From: Dendrocalamus latiflorus
Taxonomy: Eukaryota; Streptophyta; Magnoliopsida; Poales; Poaceae
Length of the DNA: 64,000 nt
NCBI GenBank assembly: GCA_017311315.1
Contig: CM029631.1
Span: 11,131,910-11,195,909, forward strand
Reading direction: 5' to 3'
The position numbers and the translations under genes are program-made. Below the pieces are notes generated by a model. The model worked only from the letters and a program-made list of their open reading frames with translations, ran no database searches and had not been told where the DNA came from. Numbering within the stretch: the stretch's first letter is position 1; the number at the start of each line of letters is the position of its first letter. Below are positions 12,301 through 24,543 of this stretch, one piece after another.

Positions 12301-13080
12301 AAGCTTCCATCCTTTGCCCCGTGGTGCACTAAATGTGCATCCCATGTTTTGAGTACTTATTTGCTATTGCACAAATCATATCGACCATGTTAACCACTGA
12401 GCAAGCTGCAGTTCTTTGTTTGACTATCTGTGCTGCATTAACTCAGGTCACAGATAAGCCAATTCTGATATATCCCAATAGTGGAGAAAGATATGATGCT
12501 GAGAAAAAGGAGTGGGTGGTAAGTTCATATCAAGGCACTTAAAGCTGATTTTAGTAGAAAATGTCTTCTTCTGAACATGAAAAACGTGGTTATCAAATAC
12601 TTAAGTCTAGCTTATTTTCTTTCTTTTTTTCATTTTTCATTTCTCCATTCCACGTTAGGTAGAAAGGAAAATGTAAATAGGATGGATGAACAGCCACAAT
12701 GATTGAATGTGTGCTTCCCAAAGTGCAAGCAAAACTGTAGTACCTCTCTAGGTAAAGACAAATGCCGTATTCTTATCTTCTCTTGGTTAGCACTTCCTCC
12801 TAATACACAGAAGCCATCCTATAGTATGTCCAACAAATATAGCATGTCACAGTAAACCTGAGGTTGGTCTAAAACTCTAAAATGCTAAAGGTATTCTTCA
12901 TTTGCTGTGCAGGAATCCACTGGTGTGTCAGATGATGATTTTGTTTCTTATGTAAGCGAATGGTGCAAAGGTGGGGCTGCCCTTATTGGGGGCTGCTGCA
13001 GGACAACTCCAAACACCATCAGGGCCATAAGTAGATCTCTTAACCAAGGCTACTCTGCACCGCAGTTATCTGCGGCATAG
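9335..13080 (+). CDS. HMT: Homocysteine S-methyltransferase (S-methylmethionine:homocysteine)
   Basis: Transfers a methyl group from S-methylmethionine to homocysteine, giving methionine; in plants this is the last step of the S-methylmethionine cycle, in the cytosol. Exons are 9335-9523, 11400-11456, 11537-11742, 11822-11951, 12050-12253, 12447-12518 and 12913-13080, together 1026 bases, or 341 residues plus TAG, close to known plant HMTs (about 340). The first exon encodes the LVMDGGLATELEANG motif. The three zinc ligands are visible: one Cys in GINCTPPRF and the Cys pair in IGGCCRTTP near the C-terminus. Intron 1 (1.9 kb) starts AAG|GCAAGC, a GC-AG intron, and holds two inverted MITE copies and a poly-C run. 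The ATG was chosen because it follows a TATA box and gives the family N-terminus. The paralogue number cannot be decided. Confidence 0.93.
10228..10501 (-). mobile_element. MITE-like element in HMT intron 1, reverse copy
   Basis: Ends are GCTCGTTTGGTCTTGAG and its imperfect inverse CAGCCCAACCGAGC. The interior is AT-rich and noncoding, and is the reverse complement of the copy 37 bases downstream (10538-10800), at high similarity. Confidence 0.65.
10538..10800 (+). mobile_element. MITE-like element in HMT intron 1, forward copy
   Basis: Begins near GTTCAGTTGGGCT and ends AAGCCCAAACGAG. It shares GTGGCTTATGGCTG, CATAATTAAATTT and AGCCGAAAGCCAGAA with the neighbouring inverted copy. The two could form a long RNA hairpin in the primary transcript. 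Exact ends and target duplication are unclear. Confidence 0.65.
10906..10930 (+). repeat. Poly-C run of 25 bases
   Basis: An uninterrupted run of 25 C in HMT intron 1. Its exact length may be subject to sequencing or assembly error. Confidence 0.85.
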
Positions 13081-13384
13081 AGTTGCACCCTCCTTCAGAT
13101 GTATTACTCCTGGTCTTACCTTATGAACACATCCCAGAGATTCCGTACAAGCGGCATGGTATACTCTTGCATGATGTTCTCCTTCAAATGAGATAGTTAT
13201 TCACTTATATTTGTGATAACGATGTATTTCTTTTGAGTTCTTAAGTTGCCCTACTTGAAGGTACAATCAGTCAAGGGTTAGCAAGCAGTGACAGTGACAG
13301 TGAGTTCTACAAGGAGTGAGCAAAACAATATGCGGCGAAGTTTCATGAAGCTTATTAGCTATCAAAAGTTTAAGACTTTTATAT
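13081..13384. other. 3' flank of the homocysteine methyltransferase gene
   Basis: AT-rich 3' UTR-like sequence of about 300 bases between the HMT stop codon and the target duplication of the first retrotransposon. Nothing else was recognised. Confidence 0.6.
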
Positions 13385-13389
13385 GTATG

Positions 13390-13658
13390 TGTTATGGATA
13401 GTTTGGTCGGACTTCAGTACATCGCCGAAACAAGTCCTGATTCAAATATGGAAAGCTTCAAGATAAAAAGAGTAGTTTATAAATCGGTTTCAATTAAGGA
13501 ATAGTTTCCGATTCCAACCGTATTGATTTAGACTTGACTCTCTTATAAAAAGGGTTTGAGGATAAGTATTTCTTTCCCAAATCCTTCTTCTCTTTGCCTT
13601 GGCATCTCACCTCTATCACATGTGTTCTTCTTTCTCCCGATCAGCTTTAGTACATAAG
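13390..13658 (+). repeat. 5' LTR of the old Reina-like element
   Basis: Begins TGTTATGGATAG and aligns along its length with the repeat at 24869-25164. It contains TCTTATAAAAAGG as a TATA-like site near its middle and ends at TACATAAG. Confidence 0.85.
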
Positions 13659-14435
13659 GCTTGCTTCAGCCCTTGCTGGTGCCTTGTCGCGTTTGGGCCG
13701 ATATTAGCATGGATTTCATCGAAGGATTGCCCCAAGTTGCTCATAAATCTGTCATTCTGACAGTGGTCGACAGATTCTTCGAATACGCTCATTTTCTCAT
13801 TTTAAGTCATCCTTTTACAGCTCATTCAGTGGCCCAGATATTCTTCGACAACATTGTGCGTCTACATGGGTTCCACGAGTCTATTGTTAGTGATCGTGAA
13901 AAAATCTTTACGAGTGTTTTTTGGAAAGGCCTCTTCCGTTTGGCCGGAGTGAAGCTGCACATGAGTACCGCTTATCATCTGCAATCCGATGGACAAACTG
14001 AGGTCGTTAATAGGACAATCGATCTGTACATCAGTTGCTTATGTGGAGATAGGGTGCGGACTTGGTCTTAATGGCTGGCTTGGACTGAATTTTACTATAA
14101 CACATCGTATCACTCTGCTCTCAAGGCCATTCTTTTTGAAGTGGTTTATGGGCGCCAGCCTCCTACATTGATACAGCATGAAGGAGACTCAGCAGCACTT
14201 CCTAATATCCAAAAGTTGTTATCCGAACGAGATGCATTCCTCTAGGAAATTCATTTGAGGTTGCTTCAAGCTCAACAGTATATGAAAAGCTTAGTAGATA
14301 CCATGCGGCAGGAACTCCAATTTGCGGAAGGAGATTGGGTCTGGCTAAGGTTACATCAACATCAACTTTCTTCCATTGCTCCATGTCTTAATACCAAGTT
14401 GTGCCCACACTTTTTTGGCCCTTACAAGGTGCTCT
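13659..14435 (+). pseudogene. Integrase fragment of the old Reina-like element, upstream part
   Basis: Reads as a gypsy integrase core with MDFIEGLP, TVVDRFFEYAHF, VSDREK and DGQTEVVNR, then YNTSYHSA and FEVVYGRQPP, and part of the C-terminal domain (GDWVWLRL, FFGPYKV). In-frame stops lie near 14069 and 14243, and frame changes are present. The sequence is cut at 14435 by the inserted Tekay-like element and continues at 24544. Confidence 0.88.
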
Positions 14436-16928
14436 TGTAACACCCCGCCCACTCTCTGGGCCAAGATGCTACCATCTCTGCTACTCTTACCATTTCATCA
14501 ACACCAGAGAATTTAAAACCAACACTAATTTATTTATTATGCTGCGATCAGTTACATCATAGCATTTCTAGTGGATACTTTAGCTTAGTAAAAGCTAAAG
14601 TACACTAACAAAAGGTATTCCAAAAGTGCTACTGGTTCGTGCCGATCAATCATGTGCTAATCCCGCCCGCCTGTCGTCCTCATCGGTCACCTAAAAAAAC
14701 ATCAATAAAGCAAGGCTGAGTCCACCGACTCAGCAAGCACAAAGCAAATAACAGGTACATTCATTAGACCATAATCATTCCAGTCTCATTATCCACTTTT
14801 CCATTTAACCACTTTACGTTCCGATAAACTATTCATCATGCACATGCACATGCTCATGCATTTCTTTCTCAACTCTTTAGCCTATACCGGTATAGCAGAG
14901 TGAGCACCCGTCGATGCTCCCCCAGGCCCGCCCTATTTCATGCGGGGACCTCAAGCCCGTCCTGTTTCATACGGGGACCTCAGTAGCCCGTAATTCTCAT
15001 ACGGGGACCTCAACTCCACTCCCGTGGAGCGTCCACTCAACGTGGACCAATGCTATCTCTTTTCATGACATGCATGCAATGCAAGTTCTCCGACTACGCA
15101 TATCAACATGACATGTCTCAACATTTACCATGCGCATTCCGAAAATATTTAACTTACCCCAACTTGGTAAGCAAAACAGCTTTCGGAATATTAAGTTGAC
15201 CCCAACAGGGTAATCAGTGCATCAACATTCAATTTAACCGAAATCACTACCCGAATTTACCGCTTTACAATGCACTTGCCTGGTTAGCCTCGGGGATGAC
15301 GCGTGGACGGCTCCGACCCGGAAACCCCACCTGCGTACATGTCACCCCGACTCAACGGCAAAACAAAAATCCAGAGCTTAAATGAATATCAACGATCCTA
15401 CGCGCTGACTCGACGCAAGCGTAAAATGTACGGGGTCAAGGTCCCGACACGCAGGCGCCAAACTCCTTTTTTTTTCTTCTTTTTCTCCTCTTTTCTTTTC
15501 TCTTTTTTTTTCTCTCTTCTTTTTTTTTTCCTTTCCTAACCTACCCGGCCGGCTCCCTTTCTCTTGGCCGAAGGGCCACCCCTCCTCTTTTCCCATTCTG
15601 GCCGAAGGCCTTCTCTTCTTCTTCTTCTTCTTCTTCTCCCCACTCACCTAACTCCCTCTCTCTCCTCTACTCGGCCTGGCCGAACAGGGTCCCCTCCAGG
15701 CGGCGCACGGCGCACGGGCGCGCCAACTTCCTCCCCCTCGCCGCCGACCAGGGCGCCGTCGCCGGCCTTCCCCTCGCCGCTGGCCCCTCCCCACTATCTC
15801 CCCCTCTCTCTCGCGGCTTCTCTTTGGTGGCGCGGTTGCGCGCGGCGGCGCAGGGGCTTGCTAGCCTCGCCGCTCCAGCCGTGGCTCCCTCCGCCGGCCT
15901 CCTTTCTCTCCCTTGCGCAGCTGAGCGGAGTGGAGGCTCTCGGCCCGAGGGGCGCCGGCGCCGGTGGCTCCTCCCAAGCCGGCCGACCGGGCCCAGATCC
16001 GGCCGCCCCCCTACGCCACCCTCCCCACCTTGGATCCGGCCAGGACCGGACCCTACCGCCTCCCCGAGTGCGCGTAGTGGTGGAGCGCTCGGCATCCCGC
16101 CGGCCGGCACGGCCAACGGCCGTCGGCCGACTCCTCTACACCCGGCCGCCTCCCCAACAGGGCAGTGCACCCTTCCCCACCATTCTAGCTTCTGTTTTTT
16201 TTTGGCATGCTAACGTGCTATACCACGGTGCCGAAATATGGGAGGTGCGGTCAGGCTTACTTGCTTGTCGAGCTAGAACAAGAATGGCGTGGATGAGGTT
16301 GAGGTTCAGGTGGTTCTTCCCCTAGCCGCCATGGCCGGCCGCTCCCTTGCCCTTACTCCTCTGGGCTTCTTCTTCCTCGCCTCCTCCCTGTGGTGAGCTT
16401 GGAGACGTGCTTGTGTTTTTGGAGGCTTTCGGCCTTGGCAGTGAGGAGTGGAGAGTGGCTTCTACGGTTGTTCTTATCCTTAACTAAGAATGGAGATGAG
16501 GATAAGGCTCTACGGTCTGTGCTGGCTTTATAAAGGCACGGTTGGGCTGCCTTGCACTTGTGAAAAGACCGTCATGCCCCTCCCCTCCTCTCTCAGTCAA
16601 GTGACTGCTCAGGGGCACTTTGGTCTGATACTGAGCTAGCTTTGGGATTTCCTTTACTGCAACGGTAAGTCGGTAAAAGGTAAGGTTGGAATTGCCGGAT
16701 GAAGAAAACCCATATCGCGAGATGATGCCGACTACCTCTAGGCGGTCTGGGAACCTCTGAGGGCGCTACTCGGCTCTCTAGACGGTGCCGACTGTCCTGG
16801 GGTGGTCTGGGAACCTCTGCGAGCGATACTAAATCGACTCTCTAAAAGTCAATGGGTCTGACGGCAAAACTTTACTCTCCCCTTTATTTATCTCTAATGT
16901 TTCCCTTTATGCAATATGGGGTATTACA
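14436..16928 (-). repeat. 3' LTR of the Tekay-like element
   Basis: 2493 bp, almost identical to 22053-24538. A strongly GC-rich part with open frames on both strands lies at about 15540-16200, next to T-rich and TTC microsatellite runs. A TATA-like CTTTATAAAG lies at 16526-16535. Confidence 0.95.
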
Positions 16929-16943
16929 TTCTACCCCCCTTAA
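16929..16943 (-). promoter_or_regulatory. Polypurine tract of the Tekay-like element
   Basis: On the coding strand TTAAGGGGGGTAGAA directly precedes the LTR start TGTAATACC, the expected place for plus-strand DNA priming. Confidence 0.85.
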
Positions 16944-17021
16944 CAGAATTCGACCCCGAATTCTGGCATTCAACAATATACACGAATGAACAAAATGTAA
17001 TAAACTGCACATAACATAACA

Positions 17022-18599
17022 TTAACTCGTACCCATGGAGAACAAGTCCGGGTACTTCTCGCGCATGCGAGACTCCAACTCCCATGTCGCTTCTCGCTCA
17101 GACTGATGAGCCCAAAGCACTTTAACATACTTTATCGTTTTATGCCTCAACACCTTCTCTGATTCCTCCAGAATCCGAACTGGACGGGACTCGAAGGTGA
17201 GGTCTTGCTTTATGGATACCGGTTCTAACACAATCTCATGCTCTGGATCTCGCAAATACTTTCTCAACATCGACACATGAAACACATCATGCACTCCTCG
17301 CATGGAGTCAGGGAGATCCAAACGATATGCCAACTTTCCAATCCGTTCCTGAATTAGAAATGGCCCAATGTACCTCGGGCTAAGCTTCCCTTTAGTACCA
17401 AATCGTACTATGCCTTTAGTGGGAGACACTCTCAAAAGCACCCGATCCCCCACTTTGAATTCTAGTTCTCGCCTTCTGACATCTGCATAGCTCTTTTGCC
17501 TACTCTGGGCAGCTAGCAGATTCTGTCTAATCTCTGCTACACGCTCTACTGTTTGCTGGACCCAATCTGGCCCCAAAACAGCCTTTTCGCCCACTGCATC
17601 CCAACACAGTGGCGATCTACATTTTCGCCCATACAAAACCTCGAACGGCGCTGCTCGAACACTGGAGTGGTAGCTGTTGTTATAGGCAAACTCCGCGAGT
17701 GCCAAATGATCCTCCCAGCTACCCTTCCAGGACAGAACACAGGACCTCAACATGTCCTCTAGTGTCTGAATAGTGCGCTCAGACTGTCCATCTGTCTGTG
17801 GGTGGAAAGCAGTGCTGAACTGGAGTTTCGTACCCAGAGCACCCTGTAAGCTCTCCCAAAACTTGGAGACAAACTTGGCGTCTCTGTCCGAAACTATGGT
17901 CTTAGGCACACCATGCAACCTCACTATTTCTCGCACATATATGGGTGCCAACTCACTCGCTGAGTTCGTGGTGCGAATGGGGATGAAGTGCGCGGACTTA
18001 CTGAACCGGTCCACCACTACCCATATCGCATCCTTACCTCGCTGGGTACGAGGTAAGCCGACTACGAAATCCATGGTGATATCATCCCATGGCCACTGAG
18101 GAACCTCCAAAGGCTGCAATAGCCCAGCGGGACGCTTGTGCTCAGCCTTCACTTGCTGGCAAACCCCGCAAGATGCCACATACTTGGCGATATCCACTTT
18201 CATCCTCTTCCACCAGAAGTTCTTTTTGAGATCACGATACATCTTGGTCTCACCAGGATGCACCGTGTACGGGGTACGATGAGCCTCTCTCAAAATATCA
18301 TCCTTGACCTGAGCCTTCTGCGGCACGCAAAGGCGGCCTTTAAACCGCAATGCGCCTGACTCATCAAGGCTGAAATCCCCCGTCCTTCCTTCAACAAGCC
18401 GCTTTCTCACTTGCTGTAGCAATCGATCATGCTGTTGCGCCTCTTTTACTCGCTCTGGGATTGCTGATTCCAGCGACAGCTGCATCTCAGCCTGTGCTGT
18501 GCCAGCAAAACAATAAGAAATTCCCATCCGTTCAAAGTCAGCAACGAGACAATCCAGAGTGGAGGGTGTCATCTTGCGACTAAGGGCATCAGCAACCAC
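17022..18599 (-). pseudogene. Tekay-like polyprotein, integrase part (downstream of the in-frame stop)
   Basis: 525 codons in the same frame as the upstream part at 18621-21812. Starts with the end of RNase H (VADALSRK), then the HHCC zinc finger (HPGETKMYRDLKK, CGVCQQVKAEH), the integrase core with catalytic Asp in TMDFVVGLP, Asp in VSDRDAKF and Glu in DGQSERTIQ, the GPY/F region (SPRYIGPFLI) and a chromodomain-like tail. It would be made only by readthrough of the TAG at 18621-18623, or not at all. Confidence 0.9.
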
Positions 18600-18620
18600 A
18601 TTTGCTTTGCCCGGATGGTA

Positions 18621-21600
18621 CTAAAGGGTAAGATCGTAATCTTTAATCAACTCCAACCACCTCCGCTGCCTCAAATTCAGCTCCTTCTGAGTGAAAATGT
18701 ATTTGAGGCTTTTGTGGTCAGTGAAAATATCACAAGACTCTCCATACAAATGATGCCTCCAAATTTTTAGAGCGAAAACCACTGCGGCAAGCTCTAAATC
18801 ATGGGTAGGGTAATTCTGCTCATGCTTCTTCAACTGTCGCGAAGCATACGCGATCACTTTATTGTCTTGCATAAGCACGCAACCCAGACCCACTCGAGAC
18901 GCATCCGAGTAGACCGTGAAACGCTTCCCCGGCTCAGGAAGTGTGAGAACAGGAGCAGTTACCAACTTCTCTTTCAGAGTTTTAAAGCTGCGCTCACATT
19001 CATCGGTCCACTGGAATTTCACACCTTTCCGTGTGAGTTGAGACATTGGCTTGGCAATGAGAGAGAAGTCTTTCACGAAACGCCGGTAATAACCAGCTAG
19101 GCCAAGAAAACTCCTCACTTCTTTAACACTAGATGGCCTCTTCCACTCCACGACAGTGGAAATCTTGCTTGGATCAACTGAAACGCCTTCCTGGTTAATT
19201 ACATGTCCCAGGAAGCTCACTTCAGAAATCCAAAACTCGCACTTCTTCAATTTGGCAAAGAACTGATTCTTCCTCAGAGTCTCAAGCACGAGTCTCAGAT
19301 GCTGCTCATGCTCTTCCTCCGTCTTGGAATAAATCAAGATATCATCGATGAACACCACTACAAAGTCATCCAAATACTTGTGTAGCATATTGTTCATCGT
19401 CTCCATGAAGATAGCAGGGGCATTTGTCAGTCCAAAAGACATAACTGTAAACTCATAGTGCCCATATCTTGTGGAGAAAGCTGTCTTTTCAATATCTTGC
19501 TCGCGCACTCGGATTTGATTATACCCAGACTGCAGATCAATTTTTGAGAACACTTTAGCCCCTTTCAGTTGATCAAACAGGTCCTCGATGCGAGGCAATG
19601 GGTATTTATTCTTGATGGTCACCTGATTGAGAGCACGGTAATCTATACACATGCGCCAACTCCCATCCTTTTTCTCAGTGAATAAGACAGGGGCTCCCCA
19701 AGGTGACACACTGCGACGGATCATGCCTTTGGACAGCAACTCGTCCAACTGCTTTTTCAACTCCTCTTGCAATGGTCGTGCCAAACGGTAGGGAGACATG
19801 GAGATAGGTCTTGTACCAGGAACAAGATCAATTCTGAACTCCACATCTCGCTTGGGTGGCATACCCGGAAGCTCTCCAGGAAACACATCGGGATACTCAC
19901 ACACCACAGGAATATCCTCAATGTGCAACTGCGCACTTGGCTTCTCCGTAAGGGCTAGAAATAACCCAGACTTCAATGTGCGTCGACCAGGGAACAGGCT
20001 GGCCAACACCAAGAGGGAACACGTGGGTGCATTCCCTTGAAAGATTATCTCCTTCCCCGAAGGAGCTTGCAAAGTGACTGTCCTCCAGAAGCAGGAAATC
20101 ATGGCGTGGTAGCGATGCAACCAATCCATGCCAAGGATAACATCAAATGGCTCTAACTGAATAACCATGAGGTTGGCAACAAATTCCTCGCCATCTATTG
20201 CAACCACACAGCCAGGGCATACTGTAGAGCTCGCTAGGATACCTCTCGGGGTATTAACCACAACTGATTGAGAAATTTGTTGGACACTCAACTTGGCCTT
20301 CCCAACAAACTCCCGAGACACAAAAGAATATGTAGCACCGGAATCGAAAAGAATAAGGGCTTCACATGAGTCCACTAGCAGGGTACCTGTCACCACGTCA
20401 GGTCGACTCGCGGACTCAGCAGCAGGCAGTGAGTAGACTCCGGGTGGTGTTGGGGCGACAAGAGCCCCAATGCTCTGCTGTGGCGGCAACGGAACTGGAG
20501 GTGATGTAGCATGCTGAAATGGAGGAGTCGGTACAGGATGCCAATAATACCCGGCAGGTGGAGCCCAAGATAGAGGAGGCTGCAGCACAGGGGCAGCCGC
20601 CATCATCTGGACTGACCCCCGAGGTGTAGAATTTGACGAAGATGAAGATACTGGCTCCCACTTAATGATGCTGGCAGGATTCTGACGACAAACCGACATT
20701 TTGTGGCCTGCCAAGCCACAATGCCGACAGTTCCCAGTCCAGGAACACTCAGCAGCACGGTGTCCCTCTCCGCACTTGAAACAGATCATGCCTTGCCCTG
20801 GAACAGGACGCAAGGCTGGAGTCGCCGACGAAGAACGAGGCACTGAAGAAGACAGCCTCGAAGTCTTGGACTTGGACGATTGCGGGGGACGCTGGCCCCA
20901 CTTGGACTTCTTAGGAGCGGGCCGCTGCGACGACCCACCCCCTTCAGTGTAACTCCTCTTCTGGTCACCACCAGAAGCGCTCGGACCACCAGAGGGTTGC
21001 AGCCCTTTAGTGAGCTGCATCTCCAGCTCCATCCCTCTAGCCTGCTCCACCACGGACCTAAAGTCGCGCGGTGCAGTAGCTCCCATCACATGCCGAAACT
21101 CGGAGTTGAGCCCTCGGCGGAACCTTTTGGCCTTCTCAAGGTCGTTATTCGCGACCGATGGCACGAAGCGGATCAGGTTGTTGAATGCTGCCTCGTACTC
21201 AGCCACGGTCATCTTTCCCTGTACGAAGGTTGACAGAGCGACCTCCATACTTTCCACAAAAGAATCTGGGTAATACTTCGCCTTAAACTGTTCTTTGAAG
21301 ACTTCCCATGTAGCGGGACCCTGGGCAGGAGTCCTGGCTGAAAGAACCCCTTCCCACCAGATGTCCGCCTGACCCTTCAATTGGAAAGCCACAAAGCGAG
21401 CTTTCAACTGAGAGCTCATCTCAAGGGCTTCAAACTGCCTCTCCATGTAGCGCAACCAATCCGCAGCCTGGACTGGTGTGCCCGAACCATCAAAGGAGTC
21501 TAGTCGCAGGGCCAACCACTCACGAAGGCCCATCCTTGCCTCCTGTACAACCGGAACGGCAACAGGGGCAACAGCGGGTACAGCCGCAGCAGCGGCTGCT

Positions 21601-21812
21601 TGCGGTTGTCGACGAAGCGCACGGACTTCCTCTATGAACTCCTGCAGCAAGGCTGAAGACCTTGCCGAATCTCTAGCTACAGAATGTTCAGCAGAGGCAA
21701 CCTCGGCATCAGATGCCTCCTGCTGAACCTCTAGCGGTGGCTCCGCTTGGGCATGACCACGGCCACGGCCCCGGCCTCCACGGCCACGTCCACGTCCTCT
21801 ACCTCTCGGCAT
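18621..21812 (-). pseudogene. Tekay-like gag-pol polyprotein, gag to RNase H (ends at premature TAG)
   Basis: 1063 codons from an ATG 240 bases inside the 5' LTR. In order: an RG-rich N-terminus, a retrotransposon gag domain (about residues 95-260), the zinc knuckle CFKCGEGHRAAEC near residue 343 with a second Cys/His cluster just after it, the aspartic protease motif LFDSGATYSF near 488, reverse transcriptase with FIDDILIYS near 820, and RNase H from VYSDAS near 965. The frame stops in DYDLTL, a site that is normally read through in this family, and continues in the same frame after the stop. The TAG differs from a sense codon by one base, as a C-to-T change would give. Confidence 0.92.
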
Positions 21813-22038
21813 ATCTGTTCACGACAGACAGCCAAATAAACATTTATTTCACAGCACGAATTAGTATCAACGCTAACGAAACGTAAATACATTGCAAGAC
21901 CCATTCCCAACCTATGGTGCACCAGTGTGTCAAATTTTAATTTTATTTACTTATCTATTTTTTTTTGGCCTAAGTCAAATTTTTAGTTGAATAACCACTC
22001 TAAATTGTCAAATTTTTATTTCCACGGACCTAACGCCC

Positions 22039-22050
22039 GCTCTGATACCA
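22039..22050 (-). promoter_or_regulatory. Primer binding site of the Tekay-like element (tRNA-iMet type)
   Basis: TGGTATCAGAGC on the coding strand, two bases from the LTR end. It is complementary to the 3' end of plant initiator tRNA-Met, the usual primer in this group. Confidence 0.92.
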
Positions 22051-22052
22051 AC

Positions 22053-24538
22053 TGTAACACCCCGCCCACTCTCTGGGCCAAGATGCTACCATCTCTGCTA
22101 CTCTTACCATTTCATCAACACCAGAGAATTTAAAACCAACACTAATTTATTTATTATGCTGCGATCAGTTACATCATAGCATTTCTAGTGGATACTTTAG
22201 CTTAGTAAAAGCTAAAGTACACTAACAAAAGGTATTCCAAAAGTGCTACTGGTTCGTGCCGATCAATCATGTGCTAATCCCGCCCGCCTGTCGTCCTCAT
22301 CGGTCACCTAAAAAAAACATCAATAAAGCAAGGCTGAGTCCACCGACTCAGCAAGCACAAAGCAAATAACAGGTACATTCATTAGACCATAATCATTCCA
22401 GTCTCATTATCCACTTTTCCATTTAACCACTTTACGTTCCGATAAACTATTCATCATGCACATGCACATGCTCATGCATTTCTTTCTCAACTCTTTAGCC
22501 TATACCGGTATAGCAGAGTGAGCACCCGTCGATGCTCCCCCAGGCCCGCCCTATTTCATGCGGGGACCTCAAGCCCGTCCTGTTTCATACGGGGACCTCA
22601 GTAGCCCGTAATTCTCATACGGGGACCTCAACTCCACTCCCGTGGAGCGTCCACTCAACGTGGACCAATGCTATCTCTTTTCATGACATGCATGCAATGC
22701 AAGTTCTCCGACTACGCATATCAACATGACATGTCTCAACATTTACCATGCGCATTCCGAAAATATTTAACTTACCCCAACTTGGTAAGCAAAACAGCTT
22801 TCGGAATATTAAGTTGACCCCAACAGGGTAATCAGTGCATCAACATTCAATTTAACCGAAATCACTACCCGAATTTACCGCTTTACAATGCACTTGCCTG
22901 GTTAGCCTCGGGGATGACGCGTGGACGGCTCCGACCCGGAAACCCCACCTGCGTACATGTCACCCCGACTCAACGGCAAAACAAAAATCCAGAGCTTAAA
23001 TGAATATCAACGATCCTACGCGCTGACTCGACGCAAGCGTAAAATGTACGGGGTCAAGGTCCCGACACGCAGGCGCCAAACTCCTTTTTTTTCTTCTTTT
23101 TCTCCTCTTTTCTTTTCTCTTTTTTTTTCTCTCTTCTTTTTTTTTCCTTTCCTAACCTACCCGGCCGGCTCCCTTTCTCTTGGCCGAAGGGCCACCCCTC
23201 CTCTTTTCCCATTCTGGCCGAAGGCCTTCTCTTCTTCTTCTTCTTCTCCCCACTCACCTAACTCCCTCTCTCTCCTCTACTCGGCCTGGCCGAACAGGGT
23301 CCCCTCCAGGCGGCGCACGGCGCACGGGCGCGCCAACTTCCTCCCCCTCGCCGCCGACCAGGGCGCCGTCGCCGGCCTTCCCCTCGCCGCTGGCCCCTCC
23401 CCACTATCTCCCCCTCTCTCTCGCGGCTTCTCTTTGGTGGCGCGGTTGCGCGCGGCGGCGCAGGGGCTTGCTAGCCTCGCCGCTCCAGCCGTGGCTCCCT
23501 CCGCCGGCCTCCTTTCTCTCCCTTGCGCAGCTGAGCGGAGTGGAGGCTCTCGGCCCGAGGGGCGCCGGCGCCGGTGGCTCCTCCCAAGCCGGCCGACCGG
23601 GCCCAGATCCGGCCGCCCCCCTACGCCACCCTCCCCACCTTGGATCCGGCCAGGACCGGACCCTACCGCCTCCCCGAGTGCGCGTAGTGGTGGAGCGCTC
23701 GGCATCCCGCCGGCCGGCACGGCCAACGGCCGTCGGCCGACTCCTCTACACCCGGCCGCCTCCCCAACAGGGCAGTGCACCCTTCCCCACCATTCTAGCT
23801 TCTGTTTTTTTTTGGCATGCTAACGTGCTATACCACAGTGCCGAAATATGGGAGGTGCGGTCAGGCTTACTTGCTTGTCGAGCTAGAACAAGAATGGCGT
23901 GGATGAGGTTGAGGTTCAGGTGGTTCTTCCCCTAGCCGCCATGGCCGGCCGCTCCCTTGCCCTTACTCCTCTGGGCTTCTTCTTCCTCGCCTCCTCCCTG
24001 TGGTGAGCTTGGAGACGTGCTTGTGTTTTTGGAGGCTTTCGGCCTTGGCAGTGAGGAGTGGAGAGTGGCTTCTACGGTTGTTCTTATCCTTAACTAAGAA
24101 TGGAGATGAGGATAAGGCTCTACGGTCTGTGCTGGCTTTATAAAGGCACGGTTGGGCTGCCTTGCACTTGTGAAAAGACCGTCATGCCCCTCCCCTCCTC
24201 TCTCAGTCAAGTGACTGCTCAGAGGCACTTTGGTCTGATACTGAGCTAGCTTTGGGATTTCCTTTACTGCAACGGTAAGTCGGTAAAAGGTAAGGTTGGA
24301 ATTGCCGGATGAAGAAAACCCATATCGCGAGATGATGCCGACTACCTCTAGGCGGTCTGGGAACCTCTGAGGGCGCTACTCGGCTCTCTAGACGGTGCCG
24401 ACTGTCCTGGGGTGGTCTGGGAACCTCTGCGAGCGATACTAAATCGACTCTCTAAAAGTCAATGGGTCTGACGGCAAAACTTTACTCTCCCCTTTATTTA
24501 TCTCTAATGTTTCCCTTTATGCAATATGGGGTATTACA
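22053..24538 (-). repeat. 5' LTR of the Tekay-like element
   Basis: 2486 bp, the near-identical partner of 14436-16928. Differences noticed are two substitutions (near 23837 and 24223) and shorter T and TTC runs. Confidence 0.95.
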
Positions 24539-24543
24539 GCTCT

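Larger units (their letters stand above)
14436..24538 (-). mobile_element. Young Tekay/Del-like Ty3/gypsy LTR retrotransposon, full length
   Basis: A 10,103-bp element in reverse orientation with a perfect 5-bp target duplication GCTCT (14431-14435 and 24539-24543). LTRs of 2493 and 2486 bp start TGTAATACCCC and end GGTGTTACA on the coding strand. Comparing them by eye I saw two substitutions plus length changes in T, A and TTC runs, so the insertion is very recent. A tRNA-iMet primer site, a polypurine tract, and gag, protease, RT, RNase H and integrase in gypsy order are all present. The integrase tail (EATWELESRMREKYPDLF) resembles Tekay/Del chromodomain ends. The only obvious lesion is one in-frame TAG. 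Confidence 0.95.

Noticed and set aside
15564..16325. 253-codon plus-strand frame repeated as 251 codons at 23180-23935
   Set aside because: The two copies are the two LTRs of one young element. Preservation reflects recent insertion, not selection, and the protein is low-complexity.
22921..23823. 300-codon plus-strand frame in the Tekay LTR
   Set aside because: Created by a T-run length change joining two frames; absent as one frame in the other LTR.
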